Shown: positions 49,291 through 61,139 of the stretch, one piece after another
Layout: each line of letters begins with the position of its first letter
How positions within the stretch are numbered: the stretch's first letter is position 1
Assembly (NCBI GenBank): GCA_002189035.1
Contig: NEEC01000013.1
Coordinates: forward strand, 496,001 to 560,000
DNA: 64,000 bases
Direction of reading: 5' to 3'
Source of the DNA: Utricularia gibba
Lineage: Eukaryota > Streptophyta > Magnoliopsida > Lamiales > Lentibulariaceae
The notes under the pieces: model-generated
Databases searched by the model: none
What the model was told of the DNA's origin: nothing
What the model saw: only the letters and a program-made list of their open reading frames with translations
Position numbers and translations under genes: made by a program

Positions 49291-50749
49291 TTCGAGCTGA
49301 CCTTACTATAGGCAAATATTTGATCTATACAGATGAATATTTGATCAAAGATTCTCGGATAAGATAAGATCTTCATCTTATCTTGGAAGATTTGGATTTA
49401 TTCTAGGAGATTTGCATCCGAAATTAGAAGATTATGATAGAAGATTTGATATGAGCATATTAAAAAAGTCCCAGAATTTTCACTCCTATAAAAGGACCTG
49501 AACACCAAGCTATTGAAAGGGATCGACGCCCTGGTGACGGGAGTTGTTGAATATGTCTAGGAGTCTAGAGTCGAGTCTTTCACCTTTTGATTCATTTCAT
49601 TTCGTTTTTCATCAATTTTATGTATTAGAGTCGAGCATGTGGTGAAGTTTTGGCTGTGCAAGTCCTGCGCGTGTGGTTGTTTTATTATATTTTTCAACAT
49701 TTAATATGAGGTTTGATTATTTTTTTATGATATTTTCTTTACCAATATTTTAGTATCACATAAACCTAAAGGAGTGTAGGAGAATCTTAGATTGGCCTCA
49801 AGCACTTAAAGAGAAGGATTTAATCAGAATCATTGATAAGATGCATTCTATCTAATATGTCTACAAGGTAAGACACATTGATAAGATCATTCACTACCAC
49901 TAATTTGTGAAACTGACTCCACCATCTTAATAGAGAGTTTCATATACCTCATACCAACGCATCCTGGCATAACATTTGCTGTAAATTATTAATCCCAATT
50001 TCTTGCAGCACCTAAGCATGTTCACTTGGATGCAAAAAAGCATGTTTTGAAGCACCTGAAAAACACAAATAACTATGGATTAAAATATGCAAGAGTACAT
50101 TGGAATTAGAAACTTTTTACGATAGTGATTATGCCGAAGATAAAATCAATAAAAAAAAGTCCAGCTCACACTATTTCTTTTTTCATGGAAAAATAGGAAA
50201 TGAACAACATTATATCAATAAGAACCTTATCAAGTTATGGTACGTGAAATCCAAGGACCACAAAGCTAATATACTCATCAAATTATTGTAAAACGAAGTC
50301 ATTTACAAATCTTTGTGCACAATTGGGGGTAATGGAGAATCTGATCAAAGTTGAAGAAATTCAATAGGAGAAACTCTCAAAGTGTCAAGGAGGAGAAATG
50401 AACAATGACACCTTGGCTAATCCACCTGATTCGTCCAACATTGGTAGAGGAGACCAACCCTAATGTTGTAGAAACTTATGTTAGAGGTAATAGGGAATGA
50501 GGAGTTTTTATATTATGGCTCATACCAAGAAGTTTCAAGGAAGGCAAAGAAAAGAAAACCAATTCCATCTACAACGACTACTTGCAAGGAAACTCATATA
50601 TAAATCATAGAAATTTTAAAAATCTTTAGAAAAAATTGTAGAAAAAAACCATTCTACATCTATTTGAAAATCAATAATTTATCAAAAATCTTGAGCATAT
50701 CTATTTGCCATTCTAGTGCTAATACTCAAGTATTAAGGACTTATTTTTT

Positions 50750-52540
50750 TACTGAGATTGAAATCAATGTTGTGTTCTCATGTTATTATTGATTACTTAA
50801 TGACTAGGATATGAATGAACTCTTTTGGTATTGAGAGAGTGTGAGATGGGTTATATGTGTGACAAAAGATCATTTTTCACAAATGTGATTAGAGCATTGA
50901 TTGGAATGGTAAAGAAACCTCATAGTTTGGAGAATCACCTTGTGAATTTTACATCCATGTCCCAATTTACAATTAATGTCTCTTTGCTGAAACATTACAC
51001 GAAAAGAATGTAAAACTTGATGGCATTGTGAATTGGGACACATTTTACATTCAAAATCCAAATCATGAACATTAATTGTGAATTACATGCCAGGCCTTGT
51101 GATATAATTCACAACTAAATCAACTCGTGCATGTGATATAGGTTTAGTCAGTTGATTTACATAGTGTATGTATTGTTTGTGTGATTTAAAAGCATTTTCA
51201 TGTCTGCTAGCAAAATAAAATTTTTTAACGTGTAAAAGTTAACTATAACAAAATAGTATTTAATGTGTGATAATATTGATTTATTTGTATAAGTAATGAT
51301 ACTTGTGCCAAATCAATAATTGATAAATATCTTTTTTCAAAATGACTTCATAGCATTAACTTGTTTTATTGTCATTATATCACATTTAAAAATGAATAAT
51401 TAATACGTCCTAAAATAAAGGTCAAAGAAATGTGTTATATTACCTAGTTCCTCTTTTATGTGAAAGTGTTCATAACTTCTGAGATAATTTATTCACATTC
51501 ATGCTTTACAATGATTTTTTTAATTCTTCACATATATTTTTTAACTTTGGTGACTAAAGATACATATGCTGCTTTCATAAATAACTCATGTAGCCTTTCG
51601 TGTCCATACTTTGATGGTAAATTTTAATGAAAATGCCATAAGCAATGATGATGACTAGTGAATTTAGGTACATTTAAAAATGCTTTTTTGATTGATGTAT
51701 ATTGGTGTGAGAAAATTCACACTTCAAGGCAAGTGTAACATATGAATCTAAAAAGCACAATCATCAAAGAAAATGCTACGGAGTGAAAGCACCTACTAAA
51801 TCGATGAGCTTATGGCCTACTTAGACTTCACCTGATGAGATAGTCATATAGTTCAACAAATATCTTCTAAGGCCAGTTGACAAGCAAAACGTGTACAATA
51901 ATAAGAAGCATTGAGAATAATATATTCATTAAGTAAACATACCTAGCAAAGAAAGACATGCCTTAATGATCAAAATACATTCGACAAGCGAACAAGCATG
52001 AGAAGGAAAATGCAATGGAATATGGAAATACAATTCATGATATATACATGATATATGGAAATATAATTCATGGCTTAATAATTGAATAGAACACATTAAT
52101 GAATTACAATATTGTGTAGAAATACCAAGATTATAATATGATTCGTAAAGCTTACAAACCAAAAGTAGATGTTTATCATATGCAAGAGATAGGTTGTTGT
52201 GATGGATGATATTGCCTATATAGAACACATTTTTGCAAATAATGTCCTCAGTTTGTGAATTGTGATGATGCCAAAAATCCACATGTAGTACAGAGATGGT
52301 ATAAGACAAAATGTTATCCTGGGTAACATATATCAGGGAGAGAAATCAAAAACCAATATAATGCTAAATCGGACACTTATGCGGATTTGGTAGATACTGC
52401 ATGGACTGGCTAGAGTGATGTGAATCAGCTACTAAATGAAGCAGAAATAATAAATCTGGCCTTGAGCATTACAATGGCATACTCACATTAATCGGTCCAT
52501 GGCAACTGACAAGATAGGAGCACACCTATGGAGGATAGGA
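50750..52540. other. Intergenic, no gene recognised
   Basis: AT-rich. It holds a hairpin-forming inverted repeat at 50958-51040. The 126-codon minus-strand frame at 51929-52309 has no recognised domain. Confidence 0.4.
50958..51040. repeat. Inverted repeat able to form a hairpin
   Basis: TGTCCCAATTTACAAT (50958-50973) pairs with ATTGTGAATTGGGACA (51025-51040) at 15 of 16 positions, with a loop of about 51 bases. It could be part of a small inverted-repeat element. Confidence 0.55.
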
Positions 52541-52549
52541 AAAGGATAG

Positions 52550-52950
52550 TGTCAGATCCAAACCATTCTACCACAGTCTAAAAAGTAGTCGATCTACAGT
52601 AATTTAGAGTAGGTGACGATTACCTGTCAGTAGGACCACAAGTGAGGCCAACATATCCTGCTAGGTGTAGAAAGTGATTGGCCTTTTCAGAATCGGTCGA
52701 CTAGGATCCTCTATAAATAGAAGCTCCATTTCAGAACGAAGGGATCTTGCATTTTTTCTATGCTCAATACATCTTGTAATCCTCTTTTTTCCTCTTAATG
52801 GAACCCTTTTCTCTAGCAACCTCCCCCATCTCCGTGGTCTTCTATCACAGTGGTTCCTATGTGAAAATCTTGGTCTCATTGCCTACATTTATACGCACAC
52901 CAAAAATTGGAATCATAAATTGGTGACATTCACCCTGTGATAAGATTGAT
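52550..52950 (+). repeat. Retroelement leader/LTR-like repeat with TATA motif
   Basis: CCTCTATAAATAGAAGCTCC is followed by CAATACATCTTGTAATCCTC and a CCTCCCCCATCTCCGTGG segment. It is a same-orientation relative of 6240-6560. It looks like an LTR promoter and transcript-end region. The 88-codon frame at 52674-52940 is within it. Confidence 0.5.
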
Positions 52951-52959
52951 TTATCCTAA

Positions 52960-55210
52960 CATATTGACCCCCTCTCCTTAACCAGTTTTTCAACCATAAT
53001 AGCTTGAAAATTGTGTGAAAAGAATAAATCAACCAAGAACATTGGTACCCAAACTTTGCATTGCGTTGTTTCCTATTTATAGCCGATTGTGGTAAGAAAA
53101 ATATTATAGTTACATTGAATATGTGTAGGATTGATGTTGTGTCAAATTTGATTATATTTGTAGTATTTTTAGTGTTTCGGTAAGGAGTTAGGCAAATTAG
53201 AATAAGGATAAAACTTTAAAATCGGAATTAGTAATTTTATTTTCAATAAAAACTTGTTTTCGACTTATTTGCTTCAATTTGAGGACTGGGATGAATTTAC
53301 TGCTCATCCAAGCCCAAGAATGGCCAGCTCATCTTGGTTGGGCCGTTAATTCTTATCAATCTATGCAGTCATTATTAGTTTAAGAGTAAAATGGAAAATA
53401 CATGTATACATGCATGATGAGATAAGAGGAGCCGGTGAGAAAGAAGGAACAAGCTTCTCCACGGCATGCCATAGGTGCGGGCCAGAGTGAATGGAGAAAG
53501 AAGAGAGAATTCTGATTTCTAGAGACTTTTCAGCGAGGTTGGAGCAGTTTTTGAAGGAAAAAGATGATGAAGGAATAATTCCAACATGACACTAGAACTA
53601 ACCTTCATTGTCCAAAACCCATCAAAGATAGAGACCTTCAACTGAGGAGCTTGAGAACTAGTCTGTTTGAGAAGAAGAAGAAGCGCAAGCGAGAATGAAT
53701 TGGAGCAGCATAAACAAATATTTTATTTTCTTGCATTGTTTTATTTCTACATTTCTCTTCATGAACTTGCTAGCTTATTCTACATTTCTTGTTTGAACAT
53801 TCACCTTGTTTGAATGTATTTCTCGACTGAACTTGTTTACTTCAATATTTTTGATATTGTTTTCACGTGCAAATTGGAACAGTAACTTGAGGATGTATTA
53901 GTCTTTTCCATAATGGTAAACTCTTGGATTAAGGGAAATCTTTTCTATTAATTTAAGATGAGAATTTACATATTTTGTTCAATGCTTTCTGATTAGGATG
54001 AATAGAAGAATTTTACGAATTTTAGCTAGAGTAGAAATCTACTTTAAGACAGATTCCTTGTTTAATCCCAAATACGCATAGGACTAACAATTGAAAATCG
54101 TGTACTTTATGTAGATCAACTTGAACTTAATGATATTGAATTACTTTATTTGCGAATGACATGTAGATTATCTGTTCAGCTTATAAATTTATTTTGATAG
54201 AGAAGATGTTTACATACCAATAACACTTTTAGAGTTTTCCACTCATCAAGGATAAAGTTAAAAAATATCGAAGTGATATAAATGCATCTAATTACAATCA
54301 CATGCAACTTCATGTTTCCAAAGACATCGAATAATATATTAGTTATAGAATTATTTTTTTTAATATATTAAAATAAAAGTGATAAAATAAATTGAGAAAT
54401 TATGTATTTTAAGAAAACTTTTATATAAATTGCATAAATCATACTTGCCAATTTGTATTTTTATGATTATCACATATTCATGAACGTGATAAATTATATC
54501 CATCAAATTGTATTTTTAATAAAAAAATTGTTATGTTCTGCAATTGTTTTCATTATTTTTATAAAAATTAAATAAATTTGTTTATGGGATAGCCACTTTT
54601 TTAAAACACTACACAATGGTAATTTTTTAAGGATATAATTAACCTGGAGATCTTTGATTTTGCACGGACGGAGACAAAAAACGAGCGTGGTTCATAAAAC
54701 GTTGATATTAATTAGCAAACGTTCTGATGGTTTGTCTGCATTGCAGTATAGATGCTGCAATGATTGATCTCATCTATGCGGCTTAAGAAACAGCAATTCC
54801 ACTTGTAGTAGATGCTGAAAAAAATGTGATGACAATTATTTAAAGACTGACTCTTTACAACCAAAGACGAGAATCAAGGAAAAGTAAACACAAGATGGGG
54901 ATCGTGGCTTAGTTGAAGTCGAGCAGAGCTTGCCCTTGATGCCGAGTCAAATTGAGTTGGAGGAACTGGCTTCATTGCCGTATAAAACAACACTGCATTA
55001 TCCGATCATGTTGTGTGGACAGCAACGGGACTTTTGGACGTCTTGGTGTGGGCGGGGGCACCGGGCTTCTAGCTGTCAAAAACCGCGTGTGTTTATCATT
55101 CACGACCCGACCCCATGGTTTTGACAAACACCATTCCGCTTGATGAAAGTAAAACTCGTGTGTATGTATATTTGTGTTTTATATCTTATAAAGATTACAT
55201 AAAGCGCCAT
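52960..55210. other. Intergenic, probably old retroelement sequence
   Basis: No coding domain seen. From 53000 to 54250 the style (poly-T-rich leader, repeated TTCTTGTTTGAACATT-like phrases) resembles LTR or leader sequence, but no partner was found. At 54930-55140 there is a GC-balanced patch open in two frames, with no recognised family. Confidence 0.35.
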
Positions 55211-55218
55211 GATGTATT

Positions 55219-55390
55219 TGTTAGAATGCATAGTACCACATCAAAAAAAGAAATTAATATAATTAAATATATAAAAATTATGAATCAATATAAGTAAATT
55301 GTAACTAATTTTTTATATTATGATTCATATTTCTTGTATACTTAAACTTCATCTGTGCTCTCATGATCTATCAGATCTTGAATTTCAACA
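55219..55390 (+). mobile_element. Solo TRIM LTR
   Basis: 172 bp starting TGTTAGAATGCATAG and ending GATCTTGAATTTCAACA. It has the same length and ends as the LTR of the TRIM at 20020-20444. The flanks GTATT and ATATT match at 4 of 5 bases, consistent with a target-site duplication. Confidence 0.7.
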
Positions 55391-55562
55391 ATATTAAGAC
55401 CATATAGGTTTTGGTTCTCGGTTCACCGGAATACTGAAGCTTAACTTATTACCAAAGAACACGATTTATAATCCTAAATTAGGTAGGCTAACACTTGTGC
55501 AATGTATTTGAGCCATTCATATTTTGGGTTGCAAGAGGAAAACAAATTTACAAGAATATATA

Positions 55563-56125
55563 GGTTGTGTTTAGTATAACTTTTCAAAAATCATTTTTCT
55601 AGAAATATTTCTGTAAAATTAAGAAATTGAGATTTTGCAACTTCTTTTTTTTAAAGATGCTTTTTAAATTTTTTGATTTGTTCAAAATAGAAATCCTTTG
55701 TATTTAAAATAAAAGTTTTAAGAAAAGTACTTATATAACATTTCTACAAAAACAAAAGTTATGATAAACATAACAATTCACATCTGACCAAAAACTGCTT
55801 TTAATTGCATGTGCTAATAAGAAGCGCTTCAAAATTATGATAGTTTTGGAATAAAAATTATTCATATTTATTAAAAAATTAGTTTTGAAGTATTTTTGTA
55901 AAAACATAAATCACGTCTTAATTGTATGAGTTGGTAATAAGCACTTCCAAATTTTTGTTATTTTTAGAATAAAAATTATTCATATTTATTAATAAAATTG
56001 ATTTTGAGTATTTTTTTTAAAAAATACAAACTACTTCTAAATAGTATATGATAATAATGGGTACTTTACGATTTATGAGAAATCTTAATAACATGATAAT
56101 AATAGGTACTTTACGGTTTGTGAGA
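55563..56125 (+). repeat. MITE-like region with tandem repeats
   Basis: Two diverged tandem units of about 118 bp (about 55790-55905 and 55907-56020) share AATAAAAATTATTCATATTT. They are followed by two copies of a GGTACTTTACG-containing unit 47 bases apart (about 56045-56080 and 56092-56125). The AGAAGCGCTTC and AAGCACTTCC style recalls plant MITEs. No coding is seen. Confidence 0.45.
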
Positions 56126-56441
56126 AGAGAACCACCTCCATCTTTTTGGTTCTTTAGGGCTTAACTTTATGCCTTCTCTTCAAAAATTCAACCTTTATTC
56201 CTTCCAAAGGTAACTTTCACCCAAGTAATCCCCAACGATTCTTATATATTTTTTTTCGAATTTTTAATTCGGAGTGAAAAAGATCACTTGAATTAACTAA
56301 TGACGTTAAGCAGTTGAGCCGTCATGTCAAAAAGAGTCATTTCTCCAAACCTTCAAATACGAATAGACACGTACACTTTTGGCCTAAATAAAAAAGAGTA
56401 GACCAAGTTCACATTTCTCCGGCCCCTCTCTTCTCCGATCG

Positions 56442-56905
56442 ATGGAAGACCACAGCTGCGGCGCCACCGACCGGCAACCACCGTCGCCCCCCTTTTCAAT
56501 AACCCAACAAAACAATCCCTTTCCGACCACCTTTGTCCAGGCCGATACCGGCAACTTCAAGCAAGTCGTCCAAATACTGACTGGAACCCCAGGGAAGACG
56601 AGGGAGAGCTCTCCGGCTTCGAGGCTCTACGAGAGAAGAAAAGCTGTGAGGATGAGTCCTTTGGCTTCTAGGTCACTGCGTAGGAGTAAGCCTGAGATTA
56701 CGTCGCCGAGTGTCCTCGATTTTCCGGGACTGGTGCTCAGTCCGGTGACTCCGCTCCTGGATTCCAATACGGCGCCGGGGAGGAGGAGGAGGAGGAGAAG
56801 GCCATTAAAGAGAAAGGATTCTACTTCCACCCCAGCACACCCAGAGATTCTCAACCTCCACTTCTCCCACTTTTCCCCGTCACTTCTCCATCACCACGTG
56901 AGTGA
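56442..56905 (+). CDS. VQ-motif protein (frameshifted), VQ4/VQ31-like
   Basis: A small plant-specific VQ protein; such proteins bind WRKY factors or are MAP-kinase targets in defence signalling. The VQ core FKQVVQILTG is at residues 39-48, after PFPTTFVQADTGN. Family marks follow: RLYERR (61-66), SPSVLDFPGL, and LSPVTPLLD. Several Ser-Pro and Thr-Pro sites fit MAP-kinase control, by analogy with MAPK-substrate VQ proteins. The open frame slips at the G-run 56777-56780, after residue 113, and would read a run of Arg and an unrelated tail to 57020. In the -1 base-corrected frame the expected ending appears: a Glu run, then KAIKEKGFYFHPS, PRDSQPPLLPLFPVTSPSP and TGA at 56903-56905, about 154 residues. 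Single exon, first ATG. The gene itself is certain; whether it is broken is not. Confidence 0.88.
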
Positions 56906-58635
56906 GTTTACTATTTCTATCTTCGCGGTGGCTCCATTAATTCTAATTTGTAAAATTGTTAAGTTATCCACTCGGCCAATGTGCCTAGTTGCCCATGTTC
57001 ATCGTCATTTGTTACTTTAACCATTGATCAATAAGATCCTTCATCAGAATGCTTTTGTTATTGTTTTTGTTAAAAAGAAACCCTAACTACAGACCATGTC
57101 ATTCGATCGACTTTAAAATTGCACTATAACCAACACTATTTTTACAACGAATTGCGGTGCTAGACGTGGTCCGGAATCTCCAAACTTTCTTCTGAAGATA
57201 AGATCACATCATGAACAAGCTTGAAAAAATAAAAAAGGAATGGGTTGCCATTTGAGTACTTTCCTTTTTGCAAAACTAGAAAATACTTGTAGAAAACGTA
57301 ACTTGTTTGGATTTTTCTTACAAAATTAATGGAGGACCACTAAAATTCAGGAGGAAAAAATAATATTATCTTCATCATCTGCACAATGAACTGACAAGTG
57401 CAAGACTTTGCTACACAGACTCAGACTGGACACCAGTGGGCCATGCGTCCGTGTGAACGTTTGGACCAGCCGCTGATGGTTTGGGAATAGTCGTCAACTT
57501 TTTCTGCGCTTACAAGGATAGAATCTCCCTCCACCTTCATGGGACTGAGATTTACCAGTTGTGCTCTCTGTTTATGCTACTCGCTTTGCGTTTTCCTGAT
57601 TGATTGGCGCATAAGAAGTCAGATGCTGCACACATCAGACCAAGATATGTAAGAGATTAGAGTTTCATATTATAAATTACAAGGACAGGTCAGTTACTAC
57701 AGCAACCGGGTGCCATCAACTAGGGTTGGAGTAGAAGAAGAGAACTTTCCGCCAAAGGGTCCTAAGATTTCGACAGCTCTTGTTGACTCTGAGGGACATA
57801 CACAAAACTGATAGCATTAAAAGAAACAGCAGACTTATGGCTTATCAGATTGCATAAAAAAATAATAAAATTGTGATATCTGCATGGAAATGAGTGATCC
57901 AAGTCAAGTAACAAGTTGGTTTGGACAGAAGCTGGTCATTGAGAAGATGTAATAATAAATAGATGCCTACTATTTGTGGGCCCCCGCCGACAAGGATTGG
58001 TATTGGGCCGAACAATTTGAACCTAGGCTTATTATGGATTGTCGAAAACAAAAACCATTTTAATGGAAATCTATTTCTCTAACACATTATTATACTTTCT
58101 CCAATAATGCTGATAATTAATTTTTATATTATTTAAATGGTTTGATATTTTTTCAATTCCAAATAGCATTAAGAGTAATGTATAAAATGATTTTTATAAA
58201 CCGCTTGATTTTTTATAACATTCTGTGTAATAAATTGTAGCTACATCCATATCTCATGTTCATTTTATTGTGAACATTGGTTGCTACTATACTATCCTTT
58301 CAAACGTTTCCAAAAAATTCCCATATTTTTGGATTTGTCTAAACCATAAAGTAATTCCTCTCACCTTATTCATTCTTCACATCTACTAGGAGCTATTACT
58401 TGTCATAGATTAAAATTCTTTGCAATTAATGGTGCATTATCAACTCCTTATCATATATTAAAGTTGATAACTCTTCATTTTGTATCTAAATCCATCTCTG
58501 GATTGTTTTCTTATAAATTAGCTGCAATCCCTCATAGGAATTTACTCAATCGTTAAAATTTATTGTCCGGCAACTTCTAACCACCTTTTTGTATGGTGTC
58601 TTCCACACCCACATGCCATTTTTCACTTCTCCTAT
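56906..58635. other. Intergenic, no gene recognised
   Basis: The first part is the likely 3' UTR of the VQ gene. A more GC-balanced stretch at 57380-58030 has no recognisable product. The rest is AT-rich. Confidence 0.4.
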
Positions 58636-58639
58636 TATT

Positions 58640-59770
58640 GCGTGTTGTTTACTCAATAAATTTTAATTAGAAAAACGTAAAATAAAAATAAGCGTAGTAC
58701 GAGTGTTAATCTTAAGGAGTTGAGTTTTGTAAAAAAAATATTTTGTGCTACACTTTTACAAATTATCATAGGTTTGTAAAAGTGGTTTTAAAATATTGAA
58801 ATATACAATATAAGTAATGAACCTTGAATAAGTGAAGCAATTTCTATAAAAGAGATTCCATTTTCTCTTTTATCTATCCTCGTCTCATCTTTTATTGATT
58901 CATTCCGAATAACTGGTTATAGGAGTAAGAAATAGTCTACTCTCTCTTACACTTTCATATACAATGAGGTACGAGAATAGCCTCATTTGAATTCTCTCTT
59001 AAGTGATTTAGATGACAAGAATTATGCACATGCACCCAATTGTTGCCAATGATCAATGATGGGTATGAGGTCATTACTATCCATTATTGAAGTATCCAGA
59101 TCACAAACAATTCGCTATCTTCCTTGAATCAATAGAGTTGGAAATGATGCTCTTCAACTTGCTTTTCATCAAAATCCATGAAGAGTGACTGATTATTCAT
59201 GGATCATGACTAAGAGAGGTTATAAAAATAATGCAATATGATGCATGGAAATATGAGAAATCTAGAAGAAATTCAGAGAAAAATCAAAATTTGTGCTCAA
59301 AATATTAAAGGAAACTTCATCAATTTCTAGAAACTAAAAGAGTTTATCCACGAATTACTATGAAAATAGAAACTGTAAATCGAAACTAAAAGTCTTCTTC
59401 CTCCCTATGGTGGAGATGAAGAGCATGTTCAAATGCAAAAAAAAAAAAAAAAAAAAAAGTGCGAAAAAAACCAATCCAAGGTGTTCTAAGTTTTGCTTTA
59501 ATTCCCTCCCATGTTTATTAACTTCTTTTGTTTTATTTCTATCATTCTTTATGTTCTGTGTATGCAATCATTTTTTCCATTCATGAAAGTAAATATCCAA
59601 TCATTATTACAAATTCTCACATGTCGTAAGTCATGGGCCCTGAACAATATCAATCTTTTGCCCACAATGGATCTATTTTGCGTACCTGTCACGAAATGTT
59701 AATGTTTTATCCCTTGCAAGTTTCCCGCAACACTCCAAGACCAAGATTGCTTATTGCCACATTTAGGTGA
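58640..59770 (+). repeat. LTR/leader-type dispersed repeat, copy 1
   Basis: Blocks in order: AAGCGTAGTACGAGTGTTAA (58690); GGAGTTGAGTTTTGTAAAA with TTTTACAAATTATCATAG; TTGTTGCCAATGATCAATGATGGGTATGAGGTC (part, near 59040); CTCCCTATGGTGGAG; and TCACATGTCGTAAGTCA...CAACACTCCAAGAC (59615-59745). The later blocks match 61140-61970 inverted; the earlier ones match 63681-64000 in the same orientation. A run of 22 A lies at 59437-59458. It looks like LTR/leader sequence of a Ty3/gypsy-type element (inference). Confidence 0.6.
59437..59458 (+). repeat. A22 homopolymer
   Basis: An uninterrupted run of A inside the dispersed repeat. The exact length is uncertain, as for any long homopolymer. Confidence 0.7.
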
Positions 59771-59774
59771 AAGT

Positions 59775-60695
59775 ACATGAAACCATTACAAAAATATAGA
59801 AAAATAATAATAATTAGATTTTTATAATAAAATCAATTACTTATTAATAAAACTCCTAATTTAAATGACTTAATTCTAATTTGGCATGTAATAATGCATA
59901 CTAAATAAGTAGAAAATGACACTTAACACCTATCTCACTAACATTTTTCTCCTTTTTTATGGTCATTTATATAATATTGAATATATTTTTATCAATGGTC
60001 TCTCTCCAATCCATCCGTCAAACCAAAACTTAATGTTCTCTCCATTCCTAGCCTTCCATTGGATGCTTCATAATTCAAATTGACATCATTTTTTATTCAC
60101 ATTCACAATCCTTCACCAATAACTTTTTAATAGGAAGGCATTCACCTATATTCATTCCTCCCTCTTTCCTATGAATTTAGGCTATGAACCTCTTCCATAG
60201 TGCACAATTTCCATTCAAGAACTTGTACCACCATTTAGCAAAGAGCATCTATTTTATTTGAGAGACATAATATTCAATCCACCTTTGGAATATTCTTGTC
60301 TACATTTCCTTGTTTTACCTACTATCCATTCAAACAATAATTATACCTCTATGCCTTCATTTTCTAATACACTTACAAAGGCTATATATAATGATAGACT
60401 TGGAAAAACTGATTATATCAATACAAGTTTATAACTTTTAGAAATATGCTGTCACAATCATACACTGATTATGCTCAATGTGTTGCCTATAATTGTATCA
60501 TGTTCAATGCTCCTAGACACATTAGACCCATAGAAATTTCAAGGTAACAATTCACAGTTCCTCTCATTGACAATCTCATATATTAGCCTTCGTTTCATCC
60601 AAGCTTTTCAATATATTTAATCTTATATATTGAATAAAATATATAAATTTTTTAGTAAAAAATAAATTTTTTATCATGCAATATAATTTATTTAG
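59775..60695. other. Intergenic, AT-rich, no gene seen
   Basis: Sequence between repeat copies. Nothing was recognised. Confidence 0.4.
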
Positions 60696-60699
60696 AATA

Positions 60700-61010
60700 T
60701 CTTGATAAGTGATTTTATATTACTTATATTGAGATTTTTTATGACTACTTTGGTTCACTCTATATATATTTTGTTAATTTTTTCTATGCTTTTAGTGAAT
60801 TTTATATTTTTGTATTAATTTAATCTTTTTGGAGGGAAAGTATGTTTTGTAATTTATGAGGATGATTTCGACTTAAATTAGAGAAATTAGGTTAATCTTG
60901 ATGGCTGAGAATGTCACATATCATTTACTCAACAAATTTTAATTTAGAAAAATGTAAAACGTAAATAAGCGTAGTACGAGTGTCAATGTTAAGTGTAATT
61001 TTCTAAGTAT
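60700..61010 (+). repeat. LTR-like start segment, related to 47735-47905
   Basis: It begins CTTGATAAGTGATTTTATATTAC, shares TTTTTGGAGGGAAAGTATG with the insertion at 47.7 kb, and ends with AAGCGTAGTACGAGTGTCAA, which is also present at 58690. It therefore links the two repeat groups. Confidence 0.55.
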
Positions 61011-61139
61011 TTATTATATATTATTAGTGCTAATTAAGTATTAAATCACCCAATTAAGGATTTATATTGATAATTGTTCTATTTTCTTAGAAAAATCCTA
61101 TTTTTGTATTTTGTATATATTTTATTGTCTTTTTTTGTA

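Larger units (their letters stand above)
47725..49745 (+). mobile_element. LTR-like insertion inside the copia RT/RNase H region
   Basis: Copia coding stops near 47720 and resumes near 49745-49860, leaving about 2 kb of foreign sequence. It opens with TTGATACGTGATTTTG and shares CTTTTTTGGAGGAAAATGT-type sequence with 60705-60870, so it is a member of the same LTR-like family. It contains a pair of direct repeats (48262-48430 and 49118-49290) and a leader-type segment near 48040-48200. No transposition gene is visible. The open frames near 48600-48900 have no domain. Confidence 0.55.
44060..50745 (+). mobile_element. Decayed Ty1/copia retrotransposon split by a 2 kb insertion
   Basis: The copia order gag-integrase-RT-RNase H is clear on the plus strand. 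Gag begins at about 44180 (APPSKFDGTHYA, its Trp now a stop) and continues at 44310-44528. A CxxC of the integrase zinc finger lies near 45475-45525 (ICSTCQIGKMHK). The integrase core at 45590-45885 reads FTDDFTKFGW, LRSDNRKEY and ILEQNGEEN, covering its acidic triad region. RT at about 46790-47700 has ETFVPVAWLDTIKF, KALYGLKQ and YVDDILIT (47540-47570). RNase H at 49850-50290 has LxYLTNTHPDI-like readings, DSDYAED and VKSKDHKAN. LTR ends CCATTCTTGTGCTAATACTC (44105) and CCATTCTAGTGCTAATACTC (50710) match. Stops and frameshifts abound. Confidence 0.85.
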
